Part shown: piece after piece, positions 43,375 through 51,826 of the stretch | Numbering within the stretch: the stretch's first letter is position 1 | Layout: every line of letters begins with the position of its first letter | Assembly: GCA_031552845.1 (NCBI GenBank) | Contig: JAVBMC010000005.1 | Coordinates: 41,719 to 105,718 of the forward strand | Source: JAVBMC01 sp031552845 | GTDB lineage: Bacteria > Verrucomicrobiota > Kiritimatiellia > RFP12 > DVOR01 | Direction of reading: 5' to 3' | Length of the DNA stretch: 64,000 nucleotides | Program-made: the position numbers and the translations under genes | The notes under the pieces: model-generated | The model's input: the letters and a program-made list of their open reading frames with translations, nothing else | Databases searched by the model: none | What the model was told of the DNA's origin: nothing

Positions 43375-45396
43375 ATGTCACGTCTATTATGTCTACTGGG
43401 CGCAGTGTCGTCACTCGCCTTGGCGCAGCAGGAAATGCCTGCCGCCGTCTCAAACTCCATCCCCGCCCTTCCCCCCACCGCCGCCACGCCGCCGCCGAGC
43501 AACGATGTAATCGTCGTCACCGCCAGCCGCATGGATCGCTCGGCCAATCAAATGCCGGGGGGCGTCACGCTCATTACATCCGAGCAGATTGCCGAATCAG
43601 GCGCGGGCGATATCGTCCAAGTGCTCGAACGTCTGGGCGGACTTTATATCCGCAAGACCTCTGGCAATCCGTCGCAGTCCGAAATTTCCATGCGCGGCTT
43701 TGGCGAGAACTCCCACGGACGCGTGTTGATCTTGGTGGATGGGCAACGCTTGAACGAGCCGGATATGCGGGTGCCGAATCTGGCGCGCGTCCCGGCGGCC
43801 TCCGTTGAAAAGGTGGAAATCCTCTACGGCGCACAATCCGCCCTCTATGGCAACTACGCGGTCTCCGGTGTAATCAACATCGTCACCAAGCGCGGCACGG
43901 AAGATCTGACCAGCGTGTCAATCACGGCAGGTTCTGAAGACACCTACGGCGCACACCTGCACAAGTCCGGCAGTATTGGCGATACCACCTACTCCGCTGA
44001 TTTGGATTGGCTGAAGAGCAGCGGGTGGCGGGCGAACTCTCAGTTTGAGAATTATGACGTGCGGGCTTTTGTCGAGCACGCATGGAGCGAGCAGCTCAAG
44101 TCGTCGCTCTCCGCGTTCTACAACTGGGGTGACTACGGCATGCCCGGTGCGTTGACGAAGGCGCAGATGAAGGCCGACCCGCAGCAGAGCGTCACGCCGG
44201 ATGATTGGGCGCGTAATCAGGCGTGGGGGTTCGACTTGGGTTCCAGCGGCATCTTGATGGACTGGGGCAAGCTGAGCGCTGACTTCACAGGGCAACGCGA
44301 ATTGCGGACGTTCTACGATGCCACCTATGGCAGCGGCAATGATTACGCAATCGATAGCTTGGCCTTTACGCCGAAGTATGAGGTTGAGGGCACAGTGTTC
44401 GGCCTGCGCAACTTGGCATTGGCGGGAATGGATTTGGGCTGGGACCGTCTGGATTATTTTAAGAATACGCTGGCGACCGGCGCGATGCTGTCGGATGTGA
44501 TGCTCGACCGTTGGAGCGGTGCGGCATATGGGCGCGATGAGTTGTTCTTTACCGATGAACTCTCACTGGCGCTGGGGGCGCGCGGCGAAGCCATGCGTAC
44601 ACGCGTCAGCGGTTCGTCCGGGGGACTGCGCTTGAGCGATTCCGATACCGAGACGGCTTGGGCGGCGGATTTAGCGGCGTTGTGGCGTCCAACCGAGAAG
44701 CAGAAGTATTATGTGCGCGGGGGCACGTTGTACCGCTTCCCCTTCTTGGATGAGATTGCGAGCTATCAGGGTTATGGCGCGGGGTTCAATCCGGACTTGG
44801 AGCCTGAGAAGGGATGGTTCTTAGAAGTCGGGCTCAGTGTCGAGATTGTCCCAACCGTGGTGTATGATCTGCGCCTCTACCACATGGGCATGCGCGATGA
44901 GATCGCTTATGTTTATCCGAACAACGTCAACCTCGACCGCACCCGCCGCGACGGCCTCGAAACCGCCATCCGCTGGACGCCCGAACGTTGGGGTAGCTTG
45001 GGGCTGACGTATAACCTCGTCAATGCCGAGTTTGACAAGGGCGTGAACGAGGGTAACGATGTGCCGCTGGTGCCGAAGCAGGTTGTGACACTCGATGGCG
45101 TGCTGAACATTGGCGCAGGGGTGAGTTTGCTTGCGGCGGTGCGCGGCGTGAGCGACCAATATACAGGCGGCGACAATGGTAATGTGTCCGACCGCATTGC
45201 GGGCTATGCAACGGTTGACGTCGGCGTACGTTACTGCCCGGAGTTTGTTAAAGGACTATCGCTATTGCTAGCGTGTGACAACGTCTTCGACAAAACTTAC
45301 GCGGAGTCCGGCTACTGGGGTTATGGCTATGGCCCCGATTCGTTCTATCCGGCTAACGGGCGTATGTGGCGAATCACGATGGAATATCAGTTCTAG
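43375..45396 (+). CDS. btuB: TonB-dependent outer-membrane receptor, probably cobalamin (BtuB-like)
   Basis: 673 aa with a signal peptide (about 1-17) and a TonB-box-like DVIVVTASR segment (about 41-49). The plug domain (about 45-160) contains VLILVDGQRLNEPDM, ASVEKVEILYGAQSALYGNYAVSGVINIVTKRG. The C-terminus is a 22-stranded barrel ending in an aromatic MWRITMEYQF. A cobalamin riboswitch directly upstream suggests vitamin B12 uptake. The next genes, on the other strand and convergent, are tonB, exbD and exbB, which would power it. The assignment to B12 rests on the riboswitch. Confidence 0.93.
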   Translation: MSRLLCLLGAVSSLALAQQEMPAAVSNSIPALPPTAATPPPSNDVIVVTASRMDRSANQMPGGVTLITSEQIAESGAGDIVQVLERLGGLYIRKTSGNPSQSEISMRGFGENSHGRVLILVDGQRLNEPDMRVPNLARVPAASVEKVEILYGAQSALYGNYAVSGVINIVTKRGTEDLTSVSITAGSEDTYGAHLHKSGSIGDTTYSADLDWLKSSGWRANSQFENYDVRAFVEHAWSEQLKSSLSAFYNWGDYGMPGALTKAQMKADPQQSVTPDDWARNQAWGFDLGSSGILMDWGKLSADFTGQRELRTFYDATYGSGNDYAIDSLAFTPKYEVEGTVFGLRNLALAGMDLGWDRLDYFKNTLATGAMLSDVMLDRWSGAAYGRDELFFTDELSLALGARGEAMRTRVSGSSGGLRLSDSDTETAWAADLAALWRPTEKQKYYVRGGTLYRFPFLDEIASYQGYGAGFNPDLEPEKGWFLEVGLSVEIVPTVVYDLRLYHMGMRDEIAYVYPNNVNLDRTRRDGLETAIRWTPERWGSLGLTYNLVNAEFDKGVNEGNDVPLVPKQVVTLDGVLNIGAGVSLLAAVRGVSDQYTGGDNGNVSDRIAGYATVDVGVRYCPEFVKGLSLLLACDNVFDKTYAESGYWGYGYGPDSFYPANGRMWRITMEYQF

Positions 45397-45400
45397 CGCC

Positions 45401-46138
45401 TTACTTATCTTCTAGGCGAAATACGACTGTCAGGCGGATGCTGGAATCAATTGCTTTCTTGCCCCGCTTGGCAGGTTTGAATGGCGTATGTTTAATCGAT
45501 TGTATGGCGGCGGTATCTAAGTCTGTAAAACCACTGGAGCGCACAACGCGGATTCCAAACACGCGTCCCTTTGCATCGACGCCGGCCTCAAGCGTCACTT
45601 CTCCCTCTTCTCCGCGCCGGCGTGCCGCGCTTGGATAAGTCGGTTTAATCAATTGACGGGCAGATGCCGGCGAGTCCGTTGCACCTGCCGGCGGCGGTAG
45701 ATTGGCGGGTGTTGGATTCGTCTCTCCGGATGATGCAGATGAAGCGGCTGGCGCAGGATTGGAGGTAACGACCTTCACAGGCTCGGCAGGCATCGGCATC
45801 GGTGGGATTTCAACCGGCGGAGGTTCCGGCTTGGGCTCCGGCGGAAGCTCGACGGCTTCTAATTCCAGCGGCTTGTCATCCGAGGCTTCAATGATAATCT
45901 CCGAAGGGGCAAGCAGGGTTGTTGAGATTGTTGGCTCAATAACTTTAGGCGGGGAAGGAATCGGTGTTGCCGGTGTGGATTGTACTGCAGGGGCAGTCTG
46001 TTCAAATACCACATCAGTCACATCTGCTTTGATGGCACCGATAGTGACGGGTTCCGTCACCGCTCGGCCTAAGAACAGTAATGCGCCTAAGTTGATGATA
46101 ACCGAGAGAGCAAGAGCGATGATCTCATCCAAACGCAT
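45401..46138 (-). CDS. tonB: TonB energy-transducing protein
   Basis: 245 aa. One N-terminal membrane anchor (about residues 7-25), a Pro-rich periplasmic linker (about 50-150, PPEPKPEPPPVEIPPMPMP) and the TonB C-terminal domain (about 165-245) with IKPTYPSAARRRGEEGEVTLE and VVRSSGFTDLDTAAI. Convergent with the receptor, with 4 nt between the stops. It follows exbD at 9 nt in a minus-strand exbB-exbD-tonB operon. A second TonB/TolA-like protein exists at 2 kb. Confidence 0.93.
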   Translation of the reverse strand: MRLDEIIALALSVIINLGALLFLGRAVTEPVTIGAIKADVTDVVFEQTAPAVQSTPATPIPSPPKVIEPTISTTLLAPSEIIIEASDDKPLELEAVELPPEPKPEPPPVEIPPMPMPAEPVKVVTSNPAPAASSASSGETNPTPANLPPPAGATDSPASARQLIKPTYPSAARRRGEEGEVTLEAGVDAKGRVFGIRVVRSSGFTDLDTAAIQSIKHTPFKPAKRGKKAIDSSIRLTVVFRLEDK

Positions 46139-46147
46139 AACGTACGC

Positions 46148-46552
46148 TTAGGGTTGCTCGGCACGCGTTTCAAATGCAATACGCGCGACACCGGCTTCTT
46201 TGAGCTTGGAGACCAGCTCGACACCAGTTCCCAGCGGCGCGGCGCGGTCGGCTTTAATCAACACCGACGATGGTTTGTCACGCCATTGACTGAGGACGGT
46301 TGCCAAGAGTTCATCACGCGGCATCGGCTGTTCGTCCAGAAACAGCTTATCCTCCGCTGTGAGTGAAATGACGATCGGCTTATCGTCGGCACGGGGCGTA
46401 CCGCCCTGAGGCAGATCGACATCTACGCCACGCGACACAGTCATGGAAAGCGTTCCGTAAATGAAGAACACCAACAGCAGAAACATGACATCCATCAAAG
46501 GGATGACTTCAATCCGAGCGCGGCGGTCTTCAAATCCCGACTTGAGGTTCAT
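46148..46552 (-). CDS. exbD: ExbD/TolR-family proton channel subunit
   Basis: 134 aa with one N-terminal membrane segment (about 19-40) carrying the conserved Asp in PLMDVMFLLLVFFIYG (Asp about 21). The remainder is periplasmic and ends with the usual VLIKADRAAPLGTGVELVSKLKEAGVARIAF. Together with ExbB it uses the proton gradient to energise TonB. ATG overlaps the exbB stop by 4 nt. Confidence 0.94.
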   Translation of the reverse strand: MNLKSGFEDRRARIEVIPLMDVMFLLLVFFIYGTLSMTVSRGVDVDLPQGGTPRADDKPIVISLTAEDKLFLDEQPMPRDELLATVLSQWRDKPSSVLIKADRAAPLGTGVELVSKLKEAGVARIAFETRAEQP

Positions 46553-47175
46553 GCGCCGCTGCCTTTCCGATAGGCGGTTTCAAAGGCGTGAGTGAGGTGT
46601 TCCATTTCTTCGGTGCGGTGCTTAATCCACGACACGCAGTAGTTGTATGGTAGCAAGGCCGCAATCGCAACGATCAATCCTGCAGCAGTAGTAATCAATG
46701 CTTCGGCAATACCGCCCGTCACTGCCGCGTGGTTCTGAATGCCGGTGTCGGACATCATATTAAAGGACGAAATAATACCCGTAACCGTACCCAAGATACC
46801 CAATAGCGGCGCAATCGTAATGACGGTATCCAACAGGGAAAGTCCACGGCGCAGACCATCGATCTCTTTCTGCGCGGCTAAAAGCAGGCTGTCGTGCAGA
46901 TTATACTCACGGCTGAACAAAGCAAAGTGATAGACCCGCCCGAAAGCCCCTTTCAGCTTTTCGGTCATCCGTTGCGCTTCATCAAAGCGGCCTTGCGTCA
47001 CCAAGGAGACAGCCTCGCGGCAAACGGACTGTTCAAGCCGATTGGCACAGCGGTATTTCAAGAAGGCCCACGCACGATGAATCGCCACGGCTAATCCGAG
47101 AATCGAACATCCTAAGATCGGCCACATGACGGGACCGCCCCGCTCAAACAATGTCATTACTGCGCTTTCAGTCAT
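46549..47175 (-). CDS. exbB: ExbB/TolQ-family proton channel subunit
   Basis: 208 aa with three membrane segments (about 16-36, 115-140 and 155-180). The middle has TIAPLLGILGTVTGIISSFNMMS and the last AEALITTAAGLIVAIAALLPYNYC, both family signatures. RBS AGGATAG precedes ATG 47175. It is the first gene of the exbB-exbD-tonB operon. Gene order and proximity to the B12 receptor support an uptake role rather than Tol-Pal. Confidence 0.94.
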   Translation of the reverse strand: MTESAVMTLFERGGPVMWPILGCSILGLAVAIHRAWAFLKYRCANRLEQSVCREAVSLVTQGRFDEAQRMTEKLKGAFGRVYHFALFSREYNLHDSLLLAAQKEIDGLRRGLSLLDTVITIAPLLGILGTVTGIISSFNMMSDTGIQNHAAVTGGIAEALITTAAGLIVAIAALLPYNYCVSWIKHRTEEMEHLTHAFETAYRKGSGA

Positions 47176-47261
47176 AATCTATCCTGTTCTAAATCAACGA
47201 CCAGCCAACGGCGTAAGCCGTATTTAGTTTATAAACGAACAACTCAGGCAAAAGTTCACCG

Positions 47262-49022
47262 CTATTCAAGCGCATCCGGCTGAATCGAAAGATAAGTCGC
47301 GGTATCTTCGGCTACCCGGGCAAATACCGGCGCTGCCACAACGCCGCCGTAGTGCTGGGGCTGCGGACGTTCAATAACAACCAGAATAGCGACCTCCGGT
47401 GCGGTTGCAGGAAAGTAACCGACGAATGACGCATGATACTCCGACTGCGAATAGCGGTGTTGATCCACCAAGTAGATTTGTGCTGTTCCGGTCTTGCCTG
47501 CCGTGGTATAATTTTTGACGGTAGCCCGTGTGGCGGTGCCGCCCTCTTCCGTCACGCCCTCCAACATCGTACGCATTTGCGCTGCAGTCGCTGCACGAAT
47601 CGGACGGCCAATCACTTCCGGAGTGTTTTGCTTCATCACTTTGCCATCGGCCCCAACGACACGATCAATCAAATACGGGCGCATCAGTTTACCGCCGTTG
47701 GCAATCGTACAATAAGCATTGAGCAATTGCAGCCCCGAAACCGCCACCCCTTGGCCGATGGCAATACGCGTTGCATCGACATTCGCCCATTCCTTTGCCG
47801 GACGCATCAACCCCTTTGCCTCCCCCGGCAGAGAGACGCCATAAGGCGTGCCGAATCCAAAGGCGCGCAAATAATTCCACATCCGCTCCTTGCCCAAAAC
47901 CAACGACAGCTGGGCGCAGACAATATTGCTCGATTTCTTCACCGCGGTCGTAATATCAATATGTCCCTTCACGTGATCGCGCAAGATGAATCCGCCATAA
48001 GGCCAAGTGCCGTTCCCGACATCGTAGGTCGTCTCCGGCGTGACGAGCCCTTCATTCAAAGCTGCGGCAACAGTGACGGCCTTCAGCGTCGAGCCCGGCT
48101 CATATGAAATCGCCATCGCCTTATTCTGGCGCTCCTCATCCGTTGACTTCGAATACTCGTTCGGATTATACTCAGGATAGGACGCCATCGCGAGAATCTC
48201 CCCGGTCTTCACGCGCTGCACAATCACAAACCCGGCTGTCGCTTTATACTTCTCCGCAGCGATGCGCAATTCCCGCTCGGCGCTGGCTTGAATGTTCATA
48301 TCCAAAGTCAGATACACATCAACCCCGGGAATGGCCGGCACATCTTCATACCGCAAGTTCCGCAGCTCCTCTTGGCGGGCATTGACCTTGCCGGAAATCT
48401 TGCCGGGCACGCCCTTCAACTCTGTATTGAACGACTGCTCAATGCCGGCCGAACCTACGCCCTCTTTATTAACGAATCCGACCACATGCGACATCAAACC
48501 GCCCAACGGATAACGCCGGATAAAAGAAGGGTCCATATTCACCCCCGGCAGAAACTTATCCTTGGCCTTGAGCGAACTCCGTGTTTTCAACTCCTCAATA
48601 ACGTCGTCATCAATCGTTGTCGTCAACTTGATATACCGCGAGTCCGTCCGCTGCAACTGCGTCAGGATTTCACTTGCCGGCATTTGCAGGATGCGCCCCA
48701 GTTCCTCCGCCACATATTCGCGCGGAATCGTCCGTTTGCGCTGATTAAAACGTTCATCCTGCGGATCTAAGAAAACGAGCTTGGCCGGTAATGTTTCAGC
48801 CAGCGGCACCCCCGCCTCCGTTCCGCCATTGCGGTCGAAAATCCGCCCGCGGCATGCCAGCACCTCCGCAGAAAAACTCCGCTCCGGCTCAACCGTCGAA
48901 TGATTCCAGATGTGTAAAAAACACAGCTGAACCCCTACGCCCAGCAAAATCGCAAAGATAGCAAATGCAATGATGCCGATGAGAAACTTCGAAATCTGAT
49001 CTTGATCATAACCCTGTGACAT
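47262..49022 (-). CDS. ftsI: Penicillin-binding protein, division transpeptidase (FtsI/PBP3 type)
   Basis: 586 aa. One N-terminal membrane segment (about 13-33), a dimerisation region and the transpeptidase domain with STLK (311-314, active-site Ser), SSN (364-366) and KTG (about 511). A GxxDRNG-like segment (RGRIFDRNGG, about 58-67) is typical of division-type class B PBPs. It crosslinks septal peptidoglycan. The genes upstream (ftsL-like, rsmH, mraZ) are the classical dcw order, which supports FtsI rather than PBP2. Confidence 0.94.
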   Translation of the reverse strand: MSQGYDQDQISKFLIGIIAFAIFAILLGVGVQLCFLHIWNHSTVEPERSFSAEVLACRGRIFDRNGGTEAGVPLAETLPAKLVFLDPQDERFNQRKRTIPREYVAEELGRILQMPASEILTQLQRTDSRYIKLTTTIDDDVIEELKTRSSLKAKDKFLPGVNMDPSFIRRYPLGGLMSHVVGFVNKEGVGSAGIEQSFNTELKGVPGKISGKVNARQEELRNLRYEDVPAIPGVDVYLTLDMNIQASAERELRIAAEKYKATAGFVIVQRVKTGEILAMASYPEYNPNEYSKSTDEERQNKAMAISYEPGSTLKAVTVAAALNEGLVTPETTYDVGNGTWPYGGFILRDHVKGHIDITTAVKKSSNIVCAQLSLVLGKERMWNYLRAFGFGTPYGVSLPGEAKGLMRPAKEWANVDATRIAIGQGVAVSGLQLLNAYCTIANGGKLMRPYLIDRVVGADGKVMKQNTPEVIGRPIRAATAAQMRTMLEGVTEEGGTATRATVKNYTTAGKTGTAQIYLVDQHRYSQSEYHASFVGYFPATAPEVAILVVIERPQPQHYGGVVAAPVFARVAEDTATYLSIQPDALE

Positions 49023-49144
49023 AACCCACTCCTTAACTCAATATCTGCACCGGTGCGAACTCTCAGACACGCCGGCCAGATAGCAGGCATGTCTTTATCT
49101 AAATGGTATCAGAAATGGCATTTGCAAAGTTTGCAACCTACTAC

Positions 49145-49528
49145 TTACTTAGCCTGCCCTGTCTGTATGCTGCCATTGCCACGCGCACGCTGTACAAACG
49201 GCTGCATTGCATGGACCTTCCCATGCTGATCAATATGAGCAGTGAACTCAGGCTTTGCGGCCTCCATCTTCAAGCCATGGTTCCGCAGCGCCTGATCCAA
49301 CGAATCCGGCCTTTTCAGCTTATTCCAATTTGCCTCTTCCCGCCTGCACTGCTCCGACAACGTAGCCAGCTCCTGCTCGGAATCCCGAATCCACTGTCCA
49401 TACTGCTCGCACTTATGCTCAAGCACCAAATACACCATCAAGCCCCCGATTGCAACGACAACCAGCCCGATCAGATTAACTGGAATCAGCCGTCCATACT
49501 GCTTCTTCCGTCTATTTCTACGTGCCAT
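49145..49528 (-). CDS. FtsL-like small membrane protein
   Basis: 127 aa with a basic N-terminus (ARRNRRKKQYG), one membrane segment (about 15-37) and a following coiled-coil-like region (about 40-85). Between rsmH and ftsI this is exactly where ftsL lies in the dcw cluster. Sequence conservation in FtsL is very low, so the call rests on topology and position. ATG 49528 excludes a nine-residue extension from 49555. Confidence 0.72.
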   Translation of the reverse strand: MARRNRRKKQYGRLIPVNLIGLVVVAIGGLMVYLVLEHKCEQYGQWIRDSEQELATLSEQCRREEANWNKLKRPDSLDQALRNHGLKMEAAKPEFTAHIDQHGKVHAMQPFVQRARGNGSIQTGQAK

Positions 49529-49572
49529 TTTCAAACCTCCACACAAAGTCCACAAACAAAACTGCCCAACAC

Positions 49573-50514
49573 TTAAATCCGCCGCGCCGCCCGCAATTTG
49601 GCCGACCGCGCTCGTGGATTTGCCGCCGCCTCAGCCTCGCTCGCCGGAACCGCCCGACGTAACACCCGCTGCACAGCCGGTAAAACACCCTCCCAACGGT
49701 CTCCCCCCTGATGGAGCGAAACCCGCCGTCCCTCGTGCGCTACAAAGAATTGCTTCACCACACGATCAGACAGACTCTCAAACGAAATCACCGCCACAAT
49801 GCCGCCCGGACGCAAAATCTCCAACGCCCCGTCCAACGCCGACGACAAATCATCCAGCTCCCCATTCACCCGCATCCGCAACGCCTGAAACACCCGCGTC
49901 GCCGGATGCCGCGCCGCTCCCTTACGCCCCCCGACGGCCTTCTCCACAATCGCCGCCAACTGCGCCGTCCGCGCAATCGGCTCCTTCGCACGCTCCCGCA
50001 CGATCACGCTGGCAATCCGCCGCGCCTGCGGCTCCTCGCCCAGCTCCTTGAAGAGCTTCATCAATTCCGGCTCCGACGCCGTTGCCACCAACTCAGCCGC
50101 CGACATCCCGCTTGACGTATCCATCCGCATATCCAGCGGCCCGTCAAACCGAAAACTGAACCCCCGCTCCGGCGTGTCCAACTGATACGAAGAAACCCCC
50201 AAATCCAGCAGCACCCCGTCAACCTCGTTAAATCCCTCAGCCCGTGCAATCTGCGCTAAATCTCCATGCCGCCCCTGCACCAGCCGAATCTCGGCCTCCG
50301 GAAAACTCAACCGCGGCGCGGAGCGCGTGAGCGCCTCCGCGTCGCGGTCGATGCCTAGGAATCTACAACGTCCGTTTGCCCGCCGCAAAATTTCACATGC
50401 ATGTCCCGCGCCGCCCAATGTCCCGTCGACATAACAGCCGCCCTCGCGGATGTTCAACACATCCACCGTCTCCGCCAACAAAACCGGCACATGACCCTCG
50501 CCGCTCATCATCAT
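49573..50514 (-). CDS. rsmH: 16S rRNA (cytosine1402-N4)-methyltransferase
   Basis: About 313 aa. SAM-dependent methyltransferase of the decoding site. Family blocks are HVPVLLAETVDVL, the SAM loop GCYVDGTLGGAGHACEIL, LLDLGVSSYQLDTPERGFSF, the RRIASVIVRERAKEPI segment and TRVFQALRMRVNGELDDL. The start is uncertain among three ATGs (50514, 50511, 50508), preceded by TTGAGG. An earlier ATG at 50577 would overlap mraZ by 20 nt and is less likely. dcw order mraZ-rsmH-ftsL-ftsI is retained. Confidence 0.93.
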   Translation of the reverse strand: MMMSGEGHVPVLLAETVDVLNIREGGCYVDGTLGGAGHACEILRRANGRCRFLGIDRDAEALTRSAPRLSFPEAEIRLVQGRHGDLAQIARAEGFNEVDGVLLDLGVSSYQLDTPERGFSFRFDGPLDMRMDTSSGMSAAELVATASEPELMKLFKELGEEPQARRIASVIVRERAKEPIARTAQLAAIVEKAVGGRKGAARHPATRVFQALRMRVNGELDDLSSALDGALEILRPGGIVAVISFESLSDRVVKQFFVAHEGRRVSLHQGGDRWEGVLPAVQRVLRRAVPASEAEAAANPRARSAKLRAARRI

Positions 50515-50557
50515 CAGCCTCAACAGCGCAACCTGCTTGTCCCGACACAAAAACCTC

Positions 50558-51040
50558 TTAAAAATCCAGTGACTCAAACGCCGCGCTCAAACCTGCTTGA
50601 TCCACGCTCGCGCTATCATGGCGGGCATCCGGCGCCCACAACTCAATCCGGTTCACCGCGCCAATCATCACCACCTGCCCCGTTAAACCCGCATACTGCA
50701 ACAGCCTGTCCGAAACCCGGATCCGCCGCTGCACATCAAACATCAACTGCTCAGAATTCTCACCAATCGTCCGCAACGACTGCGTCGCCTTCGGGTCAAA
50801 CAGCTTCCTCCTTTGCAACGCCTGCAGCCGCGCCTCCATCTCAGCCGGTGCCAGCACTGTCAAACAAGCCGAATTCGGATCCGGAATCACATACACATAC
50901 CGCGGCGCCCCCATGACCTCAAACCATCCCGACGGAACCGTCAGTCGACGCTTCGGATCCAACGCATGTTCAAACCGCCCCATCAGCATCCCTAAGGGCT
51001 TCTCGCTCTGAACATGATTTGTAGTTTCTTGCTTTGACAT
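50558..51040 (-). CDS. mraZ: MraZ transcriptional regulator
   Basis: About 160 aa. Two MraZ/AbrB-like halves: an N-terminal FEHALDPKRRLTVPSGWF (about 22-39) and a C-terminal QRRIRVSDRLLQYAGLTGQVVMIGAVNRIELWAP. MraZ binds repeats upstream of the dcw operon and controls it. A -10 site TATAAT on the minus strand (51065-51060) lies close upstream; with it ATG 51040 has a leader of about 13 nt. ATG 51061, preceded by GGGAGGA, is an alternative start. The family has an N-terminal extension of about 15 residues here. Confidence 0.9.
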   Translation of the reverse strand: MSKQETTNHVQSEKPLGMLMGRFEHALDPKRRLTVPSGWFEVMGAPRYVYVIPDPNSACLTVLAPAEMEARLQALQRRKLFDPKATQSLRTIGENSEQLMFDVQRRIRVSDRLLQYAGLTGQVVMIGAVNRIELWAPDARHDSASVDQAGLSAAFESLDF

Positions 51041-51323
51041 GTCTGACACTCTGCCCCACATTATACCACTTCCTCCCACCACAAAGCTATCAAAAAGTAC
51101 TCATTTACAAATAAATAATCGCACTATAGACTGCCCCTCACCCCCCGCCAAAAGGCCATTTAACAGGCATAAACACTGCTCGCCAGCAATTTCCACCCAT
51201 AAAATGGCTAATCCGGGTAAACACCAAAATTCGGGCCTTTTCAAAAAACACCCCGCTCATACCCGAAAACACCCCCTCACCCGCACCACCCAAATTTAAA
51301 AAGGTGTCAAGCCACCAAACCTC

Positions 51324-51352
51324 TTGACTCTCCCCCGGCGATTTGCTAGACT
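51324..51352 (+). promoter_or_regulatory. Promoter of the small unit at 51.36-51.78 kb
   Basis: TTGACT (51324-51329), 17 nt, TAGACT (51347-51352). Predicted transcript start about 51359. The -35 is identical to that of the HU-like gene. Confidence 0.75.
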
Positions 51353-51358
51353 TCCCCC

Positions 51359-51470
51359 GTCGACACCATCGAGTGACCCGTCACTGACGCCCCACCCCAA
51401 AAGCGCATACGGGAGCTTGAGCTCCAAGGAGCCATCGATTAACAGACTGTCCGCTTGGTTGACGCACAGC
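51359..51470 (+). promoter_or_regulatory. Leader element D
   Basis: The predicted 5' end GTCGACACCATCGAGTGACC (51359-51378) is close to the 5' end of element C. Then come the core AGCTCCAAGGAGCCATC (51420-51436), which is identical in C, and AACAGACTG (51441-51449) followed by T/C CCG-C/T-TTGG. It lies between a promoter and a small ORF and is followed at 51748 by a terminator. Middle segments of C and D differ in length (about 74 versus 61 nt from start to core). Confidence 0.65.
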
Positions 51471-51500
51471 ACAACCCAAAACATCAGGACACACCTCACC

Positions 51501-51725
51501 ATGTTACCCGCATTCATCATCGCCATCACCTTATTCATTTACGTTGCCATCGCGCTCATGCTGCCCTATGGGATCGTCGACTTACAATACTACGCCTCAG
51601 CAGGTAGGGCGGCTTCGCCCACACCGCCGTCGCGTTCCCTCGAAGCACCGGCGTCCTCGCCGACATCTTACAATCAGCCCGATCTGTCCGATCTGACAGA
51701 TCAATTACATTTCCCGGCTACTTAA
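51501..51725 (+). CDS. Possible 74-aa single-pass membrane peptide
   Basis: MLPAFIIAITLFIYVAIALM is a good membrane segment. The following residues (PYGIVDLQYYASAGRAASPT) lead into a C-terminal part whose DNA is one of the GC-rich intergenic repeats (GGTAGGGCGGCTTCGCCC), so the reading frame there may be accidental. The ribosome site is weak. However, it lies in an independent unit with its own promoter (51324) and terminator (51748-51783). The transcript could equally be a non-coding RNA of about 425 nt. Confidence 0.4.
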   Translation: MLPAFIIAITLFIYVAIALMLPYGIVDLQYYASAGRAASPTPPSRSLEAPASSPTSYNQPDLSDLTDQLHFPAT

Positions 51726-51747
51726 CAAATCCCTCAACTCCACCCTC

Positions 51748-51783
51748 GACGGCACGGCTCACAACAGCCCCGCCGTCTTTTTT
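51748..51783 (+). terminator. Intrinsic terminator of the small unit
   Basis: GACGGC-ac-GGCT-cacaac-AGCC-cc-GCCGTC (51748-51777) is followed by six T residues (51778-51783) on the + strand. It ends the transcript starting near 51359. Confidence 0.88.
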
Positions 51784-51826
51784 GTGCCCAAAACCAAAAT
51801 AAAACACACCCGTGTTCCAAACCTGT

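Noticed and set aside
51296..51538. 80-codon minus-strand frame
   Set aside because: Overlaps the promoter and leader on the other strand, no ribosome site or family features.
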